Shown here: piece after piece, positions 42,733 to 53,544 of the stretch
How positions within the stretch are numbered: the stretch's first letter is position 1
How the letters are laid out: the number at the start of each line of letters is the position of its first letter
Origin: Pseudideonella sakaiensis
Lineage (GTDB): Bacteria > Pseudomonadota > Gammaproteobacteria > Burkholderiales > Burkholderiaceae_C
Assembly: GCF_001293525.1 (NCBI RefSeq)
Contig: NZ_BBYR01000007.1
Coordinates: 1-64,000, forward strand
Reading direction: 5' to 3'
Length of the DNA: 64,000 nucleotides
Made by a program: the position numbers and the translations under genes
Notes under the pieces: generated by a model
The model's input: the letters and a program-made list of their open reading frames with translations, nothing else
Database searches by the model: none
What the model was told of the DNA's origin: nothing

Positions 42733-43797
42733 CTAGACGGTGGCGATCGGCGTGGTCGGCGAGCCGATGGCGCCGGGCAGGCGCAGCGGCGGCGCGGTCA
42801 GCAGGAAGCGCGAGCGGCCGTGCGCCCGCAGCCAGCGCGCGAGCGGCGTCAGCTGCCACAGCTCGCCAAGGGGGATGCCGTTCTTGAACAGGCAGTGCTC
42901 GTGCAGCGGGAGCCGGGCGCGGCGCAGCGGGCTCGGCGTGCCCAGCCGGGCCTGGATCAGCTCGACGGCCGGGTTGTCGGCGACCAGGCAGGCCAGGCGC
43001 ACGTCCACGATCCACTCGAGCAGCCGGGCGTCGTGGCCGTCCAGACCGCTGCCCGTCTCGTGCAGCCGGGCCGGGTCGGGCTGCCGGTTCATCGCCAGCA
43101 GCGTGTCGGCGAAGCCGGTGTGCAGGCAGACCATGTCGCCGGGCTCGACGACGACGCGGTCCGCCTCCAGCACCCGCATCAGGTCCTCGTAGCCGACTGC
43201 CTTGCGCACGCGCCCGAAGGCTTGCTCGAGGTCGATCATCACGCCGCGTCCCTGCACGCCGTGCTCGGCCAGGTGCTGGATGCCCAGCGCATCGACGCGC
43301 GGCTGCGGAAAGCGCAGCGCGGGATCGGAGGCCGATGCGTCCTCCGTGGCCGGCGCGATGTGCTCGCCGGCCCGGTAGCCGTTGTAGAAGACGGCCTCGG
43401 CCACGCCGTCGCCGTCGGCGTCGAAGCGGCTGCCCACGTGCGCGAGGCCGTCCCACTGCGTGGAGTACTGGGTCGCGAGCAGCACCAGGTCGTCGTTGAC
43501 CACGTCGGTGAGCTCGGGATCCTCGGACGCATAGGACCAGCAGAAGCCCTGCTGCCCCAGGCTGGCGCCGTCGCGCTGCGCGGCGAAGCGGCGCGGCGGC
43601 GGCCGCTTCGGGTTCATCTTCCGGCCGCCGGGCACGTCCAGCGGCAACGAGAGGCAGAAGCTGAGGCCGCAGCGCACCTCGGCGACGCCTTCGAGCACCT
43701 TCGCGGGCGTGACGAGGTTCATGCGGCCGCGCTGGTCGTCGGGGCCGAACTCGCCCCAGTTCGACCCCGGCGGCGCGACGGACCAGCGCGGCGCCAT
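42733..43797 (-). CDS. Cyclase-family metal hydrolase
   Basis: A 354-residue protein of the cyclase/kynurenine-formamidase-like family. The key region is STQWDGLAHVGSRFDADGD, a variant of the HxGTHxD metal motif. A second block reads VCLHTGFADTL. Members hydrolyse amide or lactone bonds. It lies 7 nt after the dehydrogenase gene in the operon. The exact reaction is not deducible. Confidence 0.75.
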   Translation of the reverse strand: MAPRWSVAPPGSNWGEFGPDDQRGRMNLVTPAKVLEGVAEVRCGLSFCLSLPLDVPGGRKMNPKRPPPRRFAAQRDGASLGQQGFCWSYASEDPELTDVVNDDLVLLATQYSTQWDGLAHVGSRFDADGDGVAEAVFYNGYRAGEHIAPATEDASASDPALRFPQPRVDALGIQHLAEHGVQGRGVMIDLEQAFGRVRKAVGYEDLMRVLEADRVVVEPGDMVCLHTGFADTLLAMNRQPDPARLHETGSGLDGHDARLLEWIVDVRLACLVADNPAVELIQARLGTPSPLRRARLPLHEHCLFKNGIPLGELWQLTPLARWLRAHGRSRFLLTAPPLRLPGAIGSPTTPIATV

Positions 43798-43804
43798 GGC
43801 CCGC

Positions 43805-44722
43805 TCAGCCGCGCAGCACGGCCAGCGCGTTGGCGGCCGCGGCGACGCCCATCTTGACGTAGGCGTCCGCGGTCACGCCGCCGATGTGCGGGCTCAGCAC
43901 GATGCGGCCCTCGCCGTGGAAGGGGTGGGGTGCCGTCATCGGCTCCACCGCGAAGCTGTCCAGCCCGGCCCCGCCCACCTGGCCGGAGCGCACCGCCTGC
44001 AGCAGCGCGTCCTCGTCGATCAGGCCGCCGCGCGCGGTGTTGACGATCAGGACGCCGGGCTTGCAGGCCGCGAGCGTCTTCTCGTTGACCAGCTTCGCGT
44101 TGTCCGCGGTCAGCGGGCAGTGCAGCGAGATGGCGTCGCTCTCGCGCCAGATCGTCGCCAGGTCGGACGACTGGACATGGGCGGGCAGGTTCGTCGCGTA
44201 CGGGTCGAAGCCGAGCACGCGCATGCCCATCGCGTCGGCCATGCGCGCGAACTTCAGGCCGATGGCGCCGAGGCCGATCACGCCGACGGTGCGCCCCTCG
44301 AGCTCGATGCTCTTGTGCGTCGCCTTGTCCCAGTGGCCGTCGTGCATGCGCCGGTCGAGCGTCACGACCGACTTGGCGCAGGCGAGCAGCAGCGCGAGCG
44401 CCTGCTCGGCCACCGCGGCGGCGTTCGCGCCGACGGCCGCGACGACGGCGACGCCGCGCGCCTTGGCGGCGACCTTGTCGATCGTGTCGGTGCCGCTGCC
44501 GTGCTTGGAGATGACCTTCAGGCTCGGCGCCGCGTCCATCGCCGCCGCGCCCACCTTGCTGTAGCGCACGATGATCGCGACCGGGTCGTGGCGCCGGCAC
44601 AGCGCGACGATGTCGTCCTCGGTCGGTGTCCTGCCGGCGTAGACGACCTCGAAGTCGCCGAGCAGTGCCAGCGCCTGCGGCGCGAGGTCCGCGCCGGTGA
44701 CCAGCAGCACGGGCCGGGTCAC
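43805..44722 (-). CDS. D-2-hydroxyacid dehydrogenase
   Basis: A 305-residue NAD-dependent dehydrogenase. NAD fold: GRTVGVIGLGAIGLKFARM. Catalytic residues: Arg in NTARGGLIDEDAL, Glu in FAVEPM and His in SPHIGG. It reduces a 2-oxo acid or oxidises a D-2-hydroxy acid. The start is GTG at 44722, overlapping the RraA-like stop by 4 nt (GTGA). Confidence 0.88.
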   Translation of the reverse strand: MTRPVLLVTGADLAPQALALLGDFEVVYAGRTPTEDDIVALCRRHDPVAIIVRYSKVGAAAMDAAPSLKVISKHGSGTDTIDKVAAKARGVAVVAAVGANAAAVAEQALALLLACAKSVVTLDRRMHDGHWDKATHKSIELEGRTVGVIGLGAIGLKFARMADAMGMRVLGFDPYATNLPAHVQSSDLATIWRESDAISLHCPLTADNAKLVNEKTLAACKPGVLIVNTARGGLIDEDALLQAVRSGQVGGAGLDSFAVEPMTAPHPFHGEGRIVLSPHIGGVTADAYVKMGVAAAANALAVLRG

Positions 44723-45417
44723 AGCGACTCCCCCGCCTTCAGCACGCCCGCGGCGCGCAGCGCACCGTCGAGCCAGGCCGGGGCGAGCGCCTTGCGGCTG
44801 CGGATGTCGGCGATGCGCCGCGTTTCCGCCGCCACCTTCTCGGCCGCCAGCGGCAGCAGCGAGGCCGCCTTGTCGCGCTCCACCACGGTCACGCCGTCGG
44901 CGTCGCCGACGACCAGGTCGCCCGGGCACACCGTCACGCCGCCGATCGAGATCGGGTGGTTCAGGCGACCCGGCACGAACTTGGTCGGCCCGTTCGGGTT
45001 CAGGCCCGCCGCGAACATCGGGAAGCCCAGCTCGCAGATGGCCGTGACGTCGCGCACCGCGCCGTCGATCACCACCGCCGCGATGCCCAGCGCCACGCAC
45101 TGCTGGGACATGATCTCGCCCATCAGCGCGCTCGACAGGTCGCCCTTGCCATCGACGACGATCACGTCGCCGGGCTTCGCGATGGCCATCGCCGCGTGGA
45201 TCATCAGGTTGTCGCCCGGGCGCACCTCGACCGTGATCGCCGTCCCGGCGAAGCGCATCGACCGGGCCAGCGGCGCGATGCGGCCGTGCAGCGCCCCGCG
45301 GCGGCCCGCCACGTCGGCGAGGATGGACGACGCGAACGAGCCGGCCTGGCGGACGACGTCGGGGTCGACGCGTTCGATGTCTCGGATCACGTCGGGCAAT
45401 GCGGCGGCTGAACTCAT
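44719..45417 (-). CDS. RraA-like protein, probable 4-hydroxy-4-methyl-2-oxoglutarate/CHA-type aldolase
   Basis: A 232-residue RraA-fold protein. SSILADVAGRRGALHGRIAPL, the Arg-Asp pair in VIDGAVRDVTAI and GDLVVGDADGV are the metal and pyruvyl-binding marks of class II pyruvate aldolases, as opposed to RNase E inhibitors. In the gallate or protocatechuate 4,5-pathway this aldolase acts after PDC lactonase, and a LigI-like gene lies in the same operon. It is 71 nt after a Bug gene. Confidence 0.8.
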   Translation of the reverse strand: MSSAAALPDVIRDIERVDPDVVRQAGSFASSILADVAGRRGALHGRIAPLARSMRFAGTAITVEVRPGDNLMIHAAMAIAKPGDVIVVDGKGDLSSALMGEIMSQQCVALGIAAVVIDGAVRDVTAICELGFPMFAAGLNPNGPTKFVPGRLNHPISIGGVTVCPGDLVVGDADGVTVVERDKAASLLPLAAEKVAAETRRIADIRSRKALAPAWLDGALRAAGVLKAGESL

Positions 45418-45488
45418 CGGAATCTCCGGAGAAGGTCGGGAATGGAGCGGGCTGCCCGCGCCGGCGGAGGGCGCGGCGGCGAGGCGTG

Positions 45489-46466
45489 TCAGTCGAGCTT
45501 GAGCCCGATGTCCTTGACCGTCTTGCCCCACAGCGCGAGGTCGGTGCGGATGCGCTGCGCGAACTGCTCCGGGGTGCTGGTCATCGGGTCGGCGCCCTCC
45601 TCGCCCAGCTTCTTGACGAGGTCCGGCTGCTGCAGCGCCTTGTTGAACTCGGCGTTCAGGCGCGTGACGATGTCCTTCGGCGTCTTCGCCGGCGCGAGGA
45701 AGCCGAACCAGGTGATCGCGTCGAAGCCCTTGTAGCCGCTCTCGCCGACCGTCGGGACCTGCGGCAGGTCGTCGACCCGCTTGTCCGAGGTCACGGCCAG
45801 CGGGCGCAGCTTGCCGGTGCGGATCTGCTGCAGCACCGACGGCACCGACGACACGTAGAGCTGGACCTGCCCGCCGATGACGTCGTTCAGCGCCTGGTTC
45901 GCGCCCTTGTAGGGCACGTGCTGGAAGCCGATGCCGGCGGCCTTCTGGAACTGCTCGCCGGTCAGGTGGGCGACGGTGCCGTTGCCCGGCGAGGCGAAGT
46001 TGACCTGCCCCGGCTTCGCCTTCGCCGCGGCGACCAGGTCGCCGAGCGTCTTGAAGGGCGAGCTGACCGGCACCACGATCACCAGCGGTGCGCTCGCGAC
46101 CAGGCCGATCGGCGCGAGGTCGGTCTGCGGGTTGTACGGCAGCTTGCTGTACAGCGTCGGGTTGATGGCCAGGTTGCTGGTCTGCCCCAGCACGATCGTG
46201 TAGCCGTCGGCCGGCGACTTCGCCGCGTTGTCGACGCCGAGGTTGCCGCCGGCGCCGGGCTTGTTGTCGATCACGAAGGTCCAGCCGGTCGACGACGCGA
46301 CCTTCTGCGTCACCTCGCGGGCGATGATGTCCGTGCCGCCACCCGGCGGGAAGGGCACGACGACGCGGATGGCCTTGGTCGGGTAGGCCTGGGCGAAGGC
46401 GGCCGGGGCGGCCGGAACGAGGACGGCGGCGCCGAGCGCCATCAGGGTGCGACGGGTGAGGTTCAC
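45489..46466 (-). CDS. Bug-family periplasmic solute-binding protein
   Basis: A 325-residue Bug receptor, first gene of the nine-gene operon. Tat-like signal NLTRRTLMALGAAVL, mature start AYPTKAIRVVVPFPPGGGTD. QHVPYKGANQALNDVIGGQ is present. The start is GTG at 46466, preceded by GGAGACACCGC. A divergent LysR gene begins 134 bp upstream. Confidence 0.92.
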   Translation of the reverse strand: MNLTRRTLMALGAAVLVPAAPAAFAQAYPTKAIRVVVPFPPGGGTDIIAREVTQKVASSTGWTFVIDNKPGAGGNLGVDNAAKSPADGYTIVLGQTSNLAINPTLYSKLPYNPQTDLAPIGLVASAPLVIVVPVSSPFKTLGDLVAAAKAKPGQVNFASPGNGTVAHLTGEQFQKAAGIGFQHVPYKGANQALNDVIGGQVQLYVSSVPSVLQQIRTGKLRPLAVTSDKRVDDLPQVPTVGESGYKGFDAITWFGFLAPAKTPKDIVTRLNAEFNKALQQPDLVKKLGEEGADPMTSTPEQFAQRIRTDLALWGKTVKDIGLKLD

Positions 46467-46600
46467 GCGGTGTCTCCGAGGCTGACGGGTGCGCCGCCGG
46501 TCGGCGGCCATCCCTGTTCTGCGAATGGACGCAGTATCGAAAGCCGTCGCGCTACAGTCCAATCGAAAGTATTTTCGGAACCATCCACCGGACTTCTGCA
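46467..46600. promoter_or_regulatory. Divergent LysR/Bug control region
   Basis: The gap contains CGAAA-GTAT-TTTCG (46564-46577), an inverted repeat with a T-N11-A-like shape, and a second ATCGAAAG copy at about 46537. These are candidate sites for the LysR protein encoded on the right. Confidence 0.45.
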
Positions 46601-47497
46601 ATGGACCTCCGCGACCTGCGCTACTTCGAGACCATCGCCGAGCTGGAGCACATCGGCCGCGCGACGCAGCGGCTGCATCGCTCCCAGCCGGCGCTGACGA
46701 GCGCGGTGCGGCGGCTGGAGGAAGCGTGTGGCGCGCCCCTGCTGGAGAAGGCCGGCCGGGGCATCCGGCTCACGCCGGCCGGGCACCTGCTGCTGCGCTG
46801 GGCGCGCCGGATGCGCTTCGACGTCGAGGACGCGAAGCGCGAGATCGGCGACCTCGCCGGCGGGCTGTCCGGCCACGTCCGGGTCGGCATCGTGCCCACG
46901 GCCGCCCAGTTCCTGCTGCCGCGCGCGGCGCGCCGCCTGATGGCGCAGGCACCGGCGGTGACGCTGCGCACGGTGGTGGCGCTGATCGGCGAGATGAAGC
47001 CGATGCTGCGGGCGGGCGAGCTCGACCTGATGGTCGGCACCGAGAGCCCGGGAGAGCCGGGCTTCGCGTCCGAGCGCCTGGCCGAGGACATCATCGTCGT
47101 GGCCGCGCGCTCCAGCCACGAGGTGTTCCAGCGCCGGCCGACGCTGCAGGACCTGGTGCCCTACAAATGGGTGCTGCAGCCCCCGGGCGCGCCGACGCGC
47201 GACTGGCTGGACCACACCTTCGACCGCAAGCGGCTGCCGCGGCCCCAGGTGCAGGTCGAGAGCACGATGCTGCTGATGCTGCCGGCGCTGATCGCCGAGA
47301 CCGGGCTGCTCAGCTTCATCTCCCGGCACCACCTGAACGCCGCGGACTTTCCCACGCCGCTCAAGGAAGTTCCGGTGCCGGGCGCCACGATGCGTCGCCG
47401 GCTGGTCGTCACCTACCGCAAGGACAGCTACCTGCTGCCGGCGGCGGGCGTGCTGATCTCGCTGCTGAGGGAGACCGCCCGCCAGGCGCCGGGTTGA
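46601..47497 (+). CDS. LysR-type regulator of the nine-gene operon
   Basis: A 298-residue LysR protein. DNA-binding helix LRYFETIAELEHIGRATQRLHRSQPALTSAVRRLEE, then a periplasmic-binding-like effector domain with VGIVPTAAQFLLPRAARRL. It is divergent from the operon at 46466 and so is its likely activator. The inducer is unknown. Confidence 0.88.
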   Translation: MDLRDLRYFETIAELEHIGRATQRLHRSQPALTSAVRRLEEACGAPLLEKAGRGIRLTPAGHLLLRWARRMRFDVEDAKREIGDLAGGLSGHVRVGIVPTAAQFLLPRAARRLMAQAPAVTLRTVVALIGEMKPMLRAGELDLMVGTESPGEPGFASERLAEDIIVVAARSSHEVFQRRPTLQDLVPYKWVLQPPGAPTRDWLDHTFDRKRLPRPQVQVESTMLLMLPALIAETGLLSFISRHHLNAADFPTPLKEVPVPGATMRRRLVVTYRKDSYLLPAAGVLISLLRETARQAPG

Positions 47498-47521
47498 GCC
47501 CGCGCGGCCCGGGCACCGGGC

Positions 47522-48894
<1,373 letters not shown>

Positions 48895-48898
<4 letters not shown>

Positions 48899-49653
48899 GG
48901 CGACACCCGTTCGACCGGCGTCTCTGCCAGCGCGGACGTCGCGCGGGCGATCCAGCCGCGCACCGCCGCCGGATCGGCCAGCCGGTGGGTCGCGAGGCTC
49001 TCGCCCGGGCCCACCTTGACCGCGACGCCGCCGACGGACAGCACGAACTCGAACGCCGCCTCGTCGGTGACGTCGTCGCCGAAGAACCAGGGCCGGCGGT
49101 GCCGGAACGGCCGTTCGTCGAGGAAGCTGCGCACCGCGGCGCCCTTGCTCGCCCGCCGTGGCTTGATCTCCACGACCATCTTGCCGTGCATCAGCGCCAT
49201 GCCCTCGCTGCGGGCCAGGGCCTCCGACATCGCGGCCAGGCAGGCATCCTCCAGCGCGGGCGCCTGCCGGTAGTGCAGCGCGAGGCCGGCGGGCTTGCGC
49301 TCCAGGCGCAGCATCGGGTGGCGCTCCGCCAGGGCCTGCACCGGCGCGAGCGCGGCGTCCAGCGGCGGTACCGCCATGCGCCGCACCACCCCGTCGGCGC
49401 CGCGCCGCTCCGCGCCGTGCACGCCGGCGACGCCGAAGCGCGGCGGCAGCGCGAGGTGGTGGTCGATGTCGGCCAGCGGCCGGCCGGAGACGATCGCCAG
49501 CGCCCCGCCCAGCAGCCCGCCGAGGCGCGACAGTTCACCGGGCAGCGCAGGGTCCACGTGCACCGCCTCGGGCTGCGGCGCCAGCTCGACCAGGGTGCCG
49601 TCGAAATCGAAGAAGAGCGCGCTGGCGCGATCGGGCAGATCGGGAGGCAGCAT
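48895..49653 (-). CDS. otsB: Trehalose-6-phosphate phosphatase
   Basis: A 252-residue HAD phosphatase. The nucleophile motif is FFDFDGTLVEL; then IVSGRPLADID, a Lys-rich KPRRASKG and the metal motif GDDVTDEAAF. It dephosphorylates the OtsA product. An alternative start six codons upstream at 49671 is possible; neither has a clear RBS. It is the first gene of an otsB-otsA pair. Confidence 0.92.
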
Positions 49654-49793
49654 GCCGACACCATACCGCATGCCCGGCCGCCGCCTGCCGCCCGGCCTCG
49701 AAAACCGCACCCACCTGCTGCGGCATCGCCCGCCCCGGGCATCCGGCCGCCGTCCCCCGGGGCCGCCGCCGGTCCGCGCGCCCTGGCCGACCG

Positions 49794-50948
49794 ATGCCCC
49801 GGCGGGCATCATGGGCGCCTCGCTCCACCGACGTTCGCCTCGCCGTGCCCCGCCTGCCGTTTGCTGGTGTCCCGACCCCCACCCCGCCCACCTCCCCGCC
49901 CACCTCCCCGCGCCGGGACCCGGGCCTTCGTCGCGCCGCGGGCCTGCCCGCGCTGCTGGCCGCGTGCCTGCTGCTGGCTCGGCCGGCGCTCGCGGAGGAG
50001 GTCGCCGCGTCACCCGGGCCCGCCCCCGCCTTCGACGTGGTCGTGCTCGGCGCCACCGGCGGCATCCAGGACGGCAACCTGAGCGCCTTCCTCGTGCGCC
50101 CTGCCGGCGCGGCGCGCGGCGTGGCCTGCGACGCCGGCTCCCTGGTGAACGGCATCCGCGTGGCCGAGGCCCGCGGCGCCTTCGACGACCTCGCGCTGCC
50201 GGCCGATGGCCGCTGGACGCGCGTCGGCCACGTGCTGCGGGACGTGATCCAGGGCGTGCTGCTCAGCCACGCCCACCTCGACCACGTGCTCGGGCTGGTG
50301 ATCGCGTCGCCGGACGATGCGCCGAAGCCGGTCTACGCGCTGCCGTCGACCCATGCCGCGCTGAGCGCGAGCGTCTTCAACTGGAGCGCCTGGCCGAACC
50401 TGAGCGACCGCGGCCGCCCGCCGCGCCTGGGCACCTACCGCCTGCAGGACCTCGCGCCCGGCGTGCGGCAGCCGCTCGTCGGCACGGCGCTGGGCGTGAC
50501 GGCCTACCCGCTGGCGCACGCCGGCACCGAATCGACGGCCTTCCTGATCGACCACGGCGAGCAGGCGCTGCTGTGCCTCGGCGACACCGGCCCCGACCCG
50601 GTCGAGCGCTCGGACCGCCTGCAGTCGCTCTGGCAGGCGGTGGCCCCGTGGCTGCGGCAAGGCCGGCTGCGCGCCATCATCGTCGAGGCGTCCTACCCCA
50701 GCGACCGGCCCGATGCCCTGCTGTTCGGCCACCTGACGCCGGCCTGGCTGATGTCCTCGCTGCGCCAGCTCGCCGGCCTCGTCGGCCCCGAGGCCCTGCG
50801 CGGGCTGCCGCTGGTGGTCTCCCACGTCAAGTTCGGGCTGGAGGCCGGGCCGTCGCCGGCGCAGCGGATCGAGCGCGAGCTGGAGGCCGCCAACGACCTG
50901 GGCCTGCGCATCGTGATGCCGCGGCAGGGCGACCGCTACCGCTTCTAG
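49794..50948 (+). CDS. Exported class II cyclic-nucleotide phosphodiesterase
   Basis: A metallo-beta-lactamase-fold protein, 384 residues from the ATG at 49794 (or 367 from GTG 49845). Proline/threonine-rich n-region, then a signal segment GLPALLAACLLLARPALA. The metal motif is LSHAHLDHVLGL, followed by PLAHAGTESTAFL, LCLGDTGPD, and late VVSHVKFGLE. The GATGGIQDGNLSAFLV start is typical of class II 3',5'-cyclic-nucleotide phosphodiesterases of the periplasm. It would hydrolyse extracellular cAMP or cGMP. Confidence 0.85.
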   Translation: MPRRASWAPRSTDVRLAVPRLPFAGVPTPTPPTSPPTSPRRDPGLRRAAGLPALLAACLLLARPALAEEVAASPGPAPAFDVVVLGATGGIQDGNLSAFLVRPAGAARGVACDAGSLVNGIRVAEARGAFDDLALPADGRWTRVGHVLRDVIQGVLLSHAHLDHVLGLVIASPDDAPKPVYALPSTHAALSASVFNWSAWPNLSDRGRPPRLGTYRLQDLAPGVRQPLVGTALGVTAYPLAHAGTESTAFLIDHGEQALLCLGDTGPDPVERSDRLQSLWQAVAPWLRQGRLRAIIVEASYPSDRPDALLFGHLTPAWLMSSLRQLAGLVGPEALRGLPLVVSHVKFGLEAGPSPAQRIERELEAANDLGLRIVMPRQGDRYRF

Positions 50949-50976
50949 CCGGCGGAGCGCGTTGCGCGGCCCGGGG

Positions 50977-51450
50977 CTATTTCAGGCGCAGCACCCACTC
51001 CGCGATGGCGCGCGCCTTCATCGTGCACAGGTAGGGATCGATGTCGCGGTTCCGCCACTGCAGCTCGCCCATCAGCGGGTACCTGAAGTGCGTGTAGTCC
51101 TTGCGCGTGATGACCAGCATCGTCAGGTTCTTCTGGAACAGCGAGCCGGCCTTGGCATGGATGCCGTAGCACTTCAGCAGGACCTGCGTGTTGCAGGAGA
51201 ACTCCTCCGGACCGTGCTTCGTGAAGGCCTCGGCGATGCCCTTGCGGCCGCCGATGACGACGATGTCGTTGGAGGCCGGCACGGGGTAGGTCAGGGTCTT
51301 GGTCGCGGCGCCGGGGCGGCCGCCCTGGTCGTAGTTGAAGAGCTTCACGATGCCGCCGTCGTACAGCGAGCTCATGCGGTTCCAGTTGTGGGCAAAGCCC
51401 TCGGTGCTGTTGTCGCCGGACTGGGGCAGCAGCGTCCACTTGACGTCCAT
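50977..51450 (-). CDS. Hypothetical protein, not recognised
   Basis: A 157-residue soluble protein with GGAGAG 4 nt before the ATG at 51450. It is unusually rich in Lys, Asn and aromatic residues for this genome (GFAHNWNRMSSLYDGGIVKLFNYDQGG, split). Three cysteines are present (near SCNTQ, LKCYG, YLCTM). No family resemblance recognised, no signal peptide or membrane segment. Codon use looks like its neighbours. It stands alone. Confidence 0.6.
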   Translation of the reverse strand: MDVKWTLLPQSGDNSTEGFAHNWNRMSSLYDGGIVKLFNYDQGGRPGAATKTLTYPVPASNDIVVIGGRKGIAEAFTKHGPEEFSCNTQVLLKCYGIHAKAGSLFQKNLTMLVITRKDYTHFRYPLMGELQWRNRDIDPYLCTMKARAIAEWVLRLK

Positions 51451-51588
51451 CGGTCTCTCCAGGTCGGGGCGTCCCTTGCCCCGTGGCGCATTGGAGGGGC
51501 GCTGCACGCTAATCGGTGCTAAAGCGGTCCCGGCAGGGCGGCGAGGTCGCCCCGAGCGTGATGGATGTCGCGGCGCTGCCGCCGCTGC

Positions 51589-52197
51589 TCAGCGCGGTGG
51601 CGTCGTCACGCGGTGGTGCGCCAGGTGGTGCGCGAGGTCGCGCAGGTCGGCGTCGGACAGGCCGACGAGCGCGCTGCTCATCAGCTTGTCGCGGCCCGCG
51701 GTGCGGCCCGCCGCGAAGTCGCGCAGCGACTTCAGCAGGTAGTCCTCGCGCTGGCCCGCCAGCCGCGGGATCTGCTCGCGGCCCGCGTAGTCCGGCAGGT
51801 GGCAGCTGCCGCAGTGGGCGCGCTGCGACAGCGCCGCACCGCGGGCCGCCTGCGCGGCATCGCGTGCCGGGCCCGGCGGCTGCAGCGGCCGCGCGGCGAA
51901 GTGCCGCGCCAGCGCGCTGAGCTCGGCATCGCCCAGCCCGTCGAGCAGGCCGGCCATCGCCGGCACCGGCGACAGGCCCTCGCGCATCATCACGAGCCGG
52001 TTCTCGAGGAAGAGGGCCGGCTGCCCGGCGAGGTGCGGCACCTCGGGCCGGGTGGCGTGGCCATCGGCCCCGTGGCAGGCCGCGCAGGCGGCCACGCGGG
52101 CCTGCAGCGCGGGCGGCAGCGGCTGGGCGCCGCCGGCCGCTGGCGCCAGCGCCGCCAGCGCCGCCAGCGCCATCCGCAGCGCCGGCCGGGCGCTCAT
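51589..52197 (-). CDS. Exported diheme cytochrome c
   Basis: A 202-residue periplasmic cytochrome with signal peptide (RMALAALAALAPAAGGAQ) and two class I CxxCH motifs, CAACH near residue 38 and CGSCH near residue 128. Each half also has a candidate distal Met. It overlaps the sugar dehydrogenase stop by 4 nt, so it is probably the electron acceptor of that enzyme. Confidence 0.88.
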   Translation of the reverse strand: MSARPALRMALAALAALAPAAGGAQPLPPALQARVAACAACHGADGHATRPEVPHLAGQPALFLENRLVMMREGLSPVPAMAGLLDGLGDAELSALARHFAARPLQPPGPARDAAQAARGAALSQRAHCGSCHLPDYAGREQIPRLAGQREDYLLKSLRDFAAGRTAGRDKLMSSALVGLSDADLRDLAHHLAHHRVTTPPR

Positions 52198-53444
52198 CGG
52201 GCGTAGCTGATGCGGTAGATCGCGCCCATCTGCTCGTCGCTCACCAGCACGCTGCCGTCGGGCTGCTGCAGCAGGTAGGCGGGCCGGCCGCTGAAGGTCT
52301 GCGCGCCCTCGTCGAGGAAGCCGGTGAGGAAGGGCTGGGTGCGCGCGTTGCGGCCATCGGCCTCGGCCGTCACGCGCACGACGTCGAAGCCCGACTTGCG
52401 GCTGCGGTTCCACGAGCCCTTGCGCGCGACCAGCAGTTGGTTGCGGTACTCGGCCGGGAACATGCTGCCGGTGTAGAACAGCACGCCCATCGCGGCCGCG
52501 TGCGGCCCCATCTCGGCCACGGGCCGGGTCACGCCGTCGCAGGCGCCGGCCTTCCTCAGGTCGCGGTCGGGCACGCCGTCGGCGTGGCAATAGGGGAAGC
52601 CGAAGTTCAGCCCCGGGCGCGACAGGCGGTTCAGCTCGTCCTGCGGGGTGTCGTCTCCCATCCAGTCGCGGCCATGGTCGGTGAACCACAGCTCGCCGGT
52701 CACCGGGTGCCAGTCGAAGCCCACGCTGTTGCGCACGCCGCGGGCGATCACCTCCATGCCCGAGCCGTCGGCGTTGTAGCGGCGGATCTGGGCGTAGGCC
52801 GCGGTCGGCTCGCAGATGTTGCACGGGGCGCCGAAGGGCACGTAGAGCTTGCCGTCCGGGCCGAAGCGGATGTACTTCCAGTTGTGGTGCTGCAGCGGCG
52901 GCAGCTGGAAGGCAGCGGTCAGGTCGACGGGCGCCGCGGCCGGGTTCGACTCGATGCCGTCGTAGCGCAGCACCTTGTCGATCGCCATCACGTACAGGCT
53001 GCCGCCGCGGAAGGCCACGCCGGCCGGCTGGTTCAGGCCGCTGGCGGCGACCCGCACGCTGCGCTCGCTGCCGCGGTCCGTCACCTCGTAGACGCGGCCG
53101 ATGCCGCGCGTGCCGACGTAGAGCTTGCCCTGGTCGCCGCGCGCCATCGCCCGCGCGCCGGGCAGGCCGTGGGCCCACAGCTCGATGCGGAAGCCCGGCG
53201 GCAGCCGCAGCCGGTCGAGCGCGATCTCGCCGGGCGGCGTGGCCGTGTTGCGGCCGGCCAGCGGCGCCAGCGTCGAAGCGGCCATGTCGCTGCCGCGGCC
53301 CTGCTGCCAGGCCGGCGGCGCGGCCGGCGGGGCCGCTGCAGCGGCCGCGGCGGGGGCCGGTGCGGGCGCGGGGGAGGGGGTGGGGGCCGAGGCGCAGGCG
53401 GCCAGCACGAGGGCCGAGGCCAGGCTGCCGAGGGAGGCTTTCAT
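52194..53444 (-). CDS. PQQ-dependent sugar dehydrogenase-like lipoprotein
   Basis: A 416-residue propeller lipoprotein (lipobox LAAC near residue 17, then a 30-residue Ala/Pro linker). Blocks: LRLPPGFRIELWAHGLPGARAM, PLQHHNWKYIRFGPDGKLYVPFGAPCNICEP and WFTDHGRDWMGDD. Close to L-sorbosone/aldose dehydrogenases. The CNIC pair is unusual. Coupled to the diheme cytochrome gene. Confidence 0.82.
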   Translation of the reverse strand: MKASLGSLASALVLAACASAPTPSPAPAPAPAAAAAAAPPAAPPAWQQGRGSDMAASTLAPLAGRNTATPPGEIALDRLRLPPGFRIELWAHGLPGARAMARGDQGKLYVGTRGIGRVYEVTDRGSERSVRVAASGLNQPAGVAFRGGSLYVMAIDKVLRYDGIESNPAAAPVDLTAAFQLPPLQHHNWKYIRFGPDGKLYVPFGAPCNICEPTAAYAQIRRYNADGSGMEVIARGVRNSVGFDWHPVTGELWFTDHGRDWMGDDTPQDELNRLSRPGLNFGFPYCHADGVPDRDLRKAGACDGVTRPVAEMGPHAAAMGVLFYTGSMFPAEYRNQLLVARKGSWNRSRKSGFDVVRVTAEADGRNARTQPFLTGFLDEGAQTFSGRPAYLLQQPDGSVLVSDEQMGAIYRISYAR

Positions 53445-53544
53445 GGGGTGTCTCCAGGAATGGGGGCGGAAAGGGGGTGGCGCGCGCGGGGCGCCTCGGC
53501 CGGTCCGCGGGGCAGGCGCCGGCCCGCGGTCTGCTGCGGCCGCG

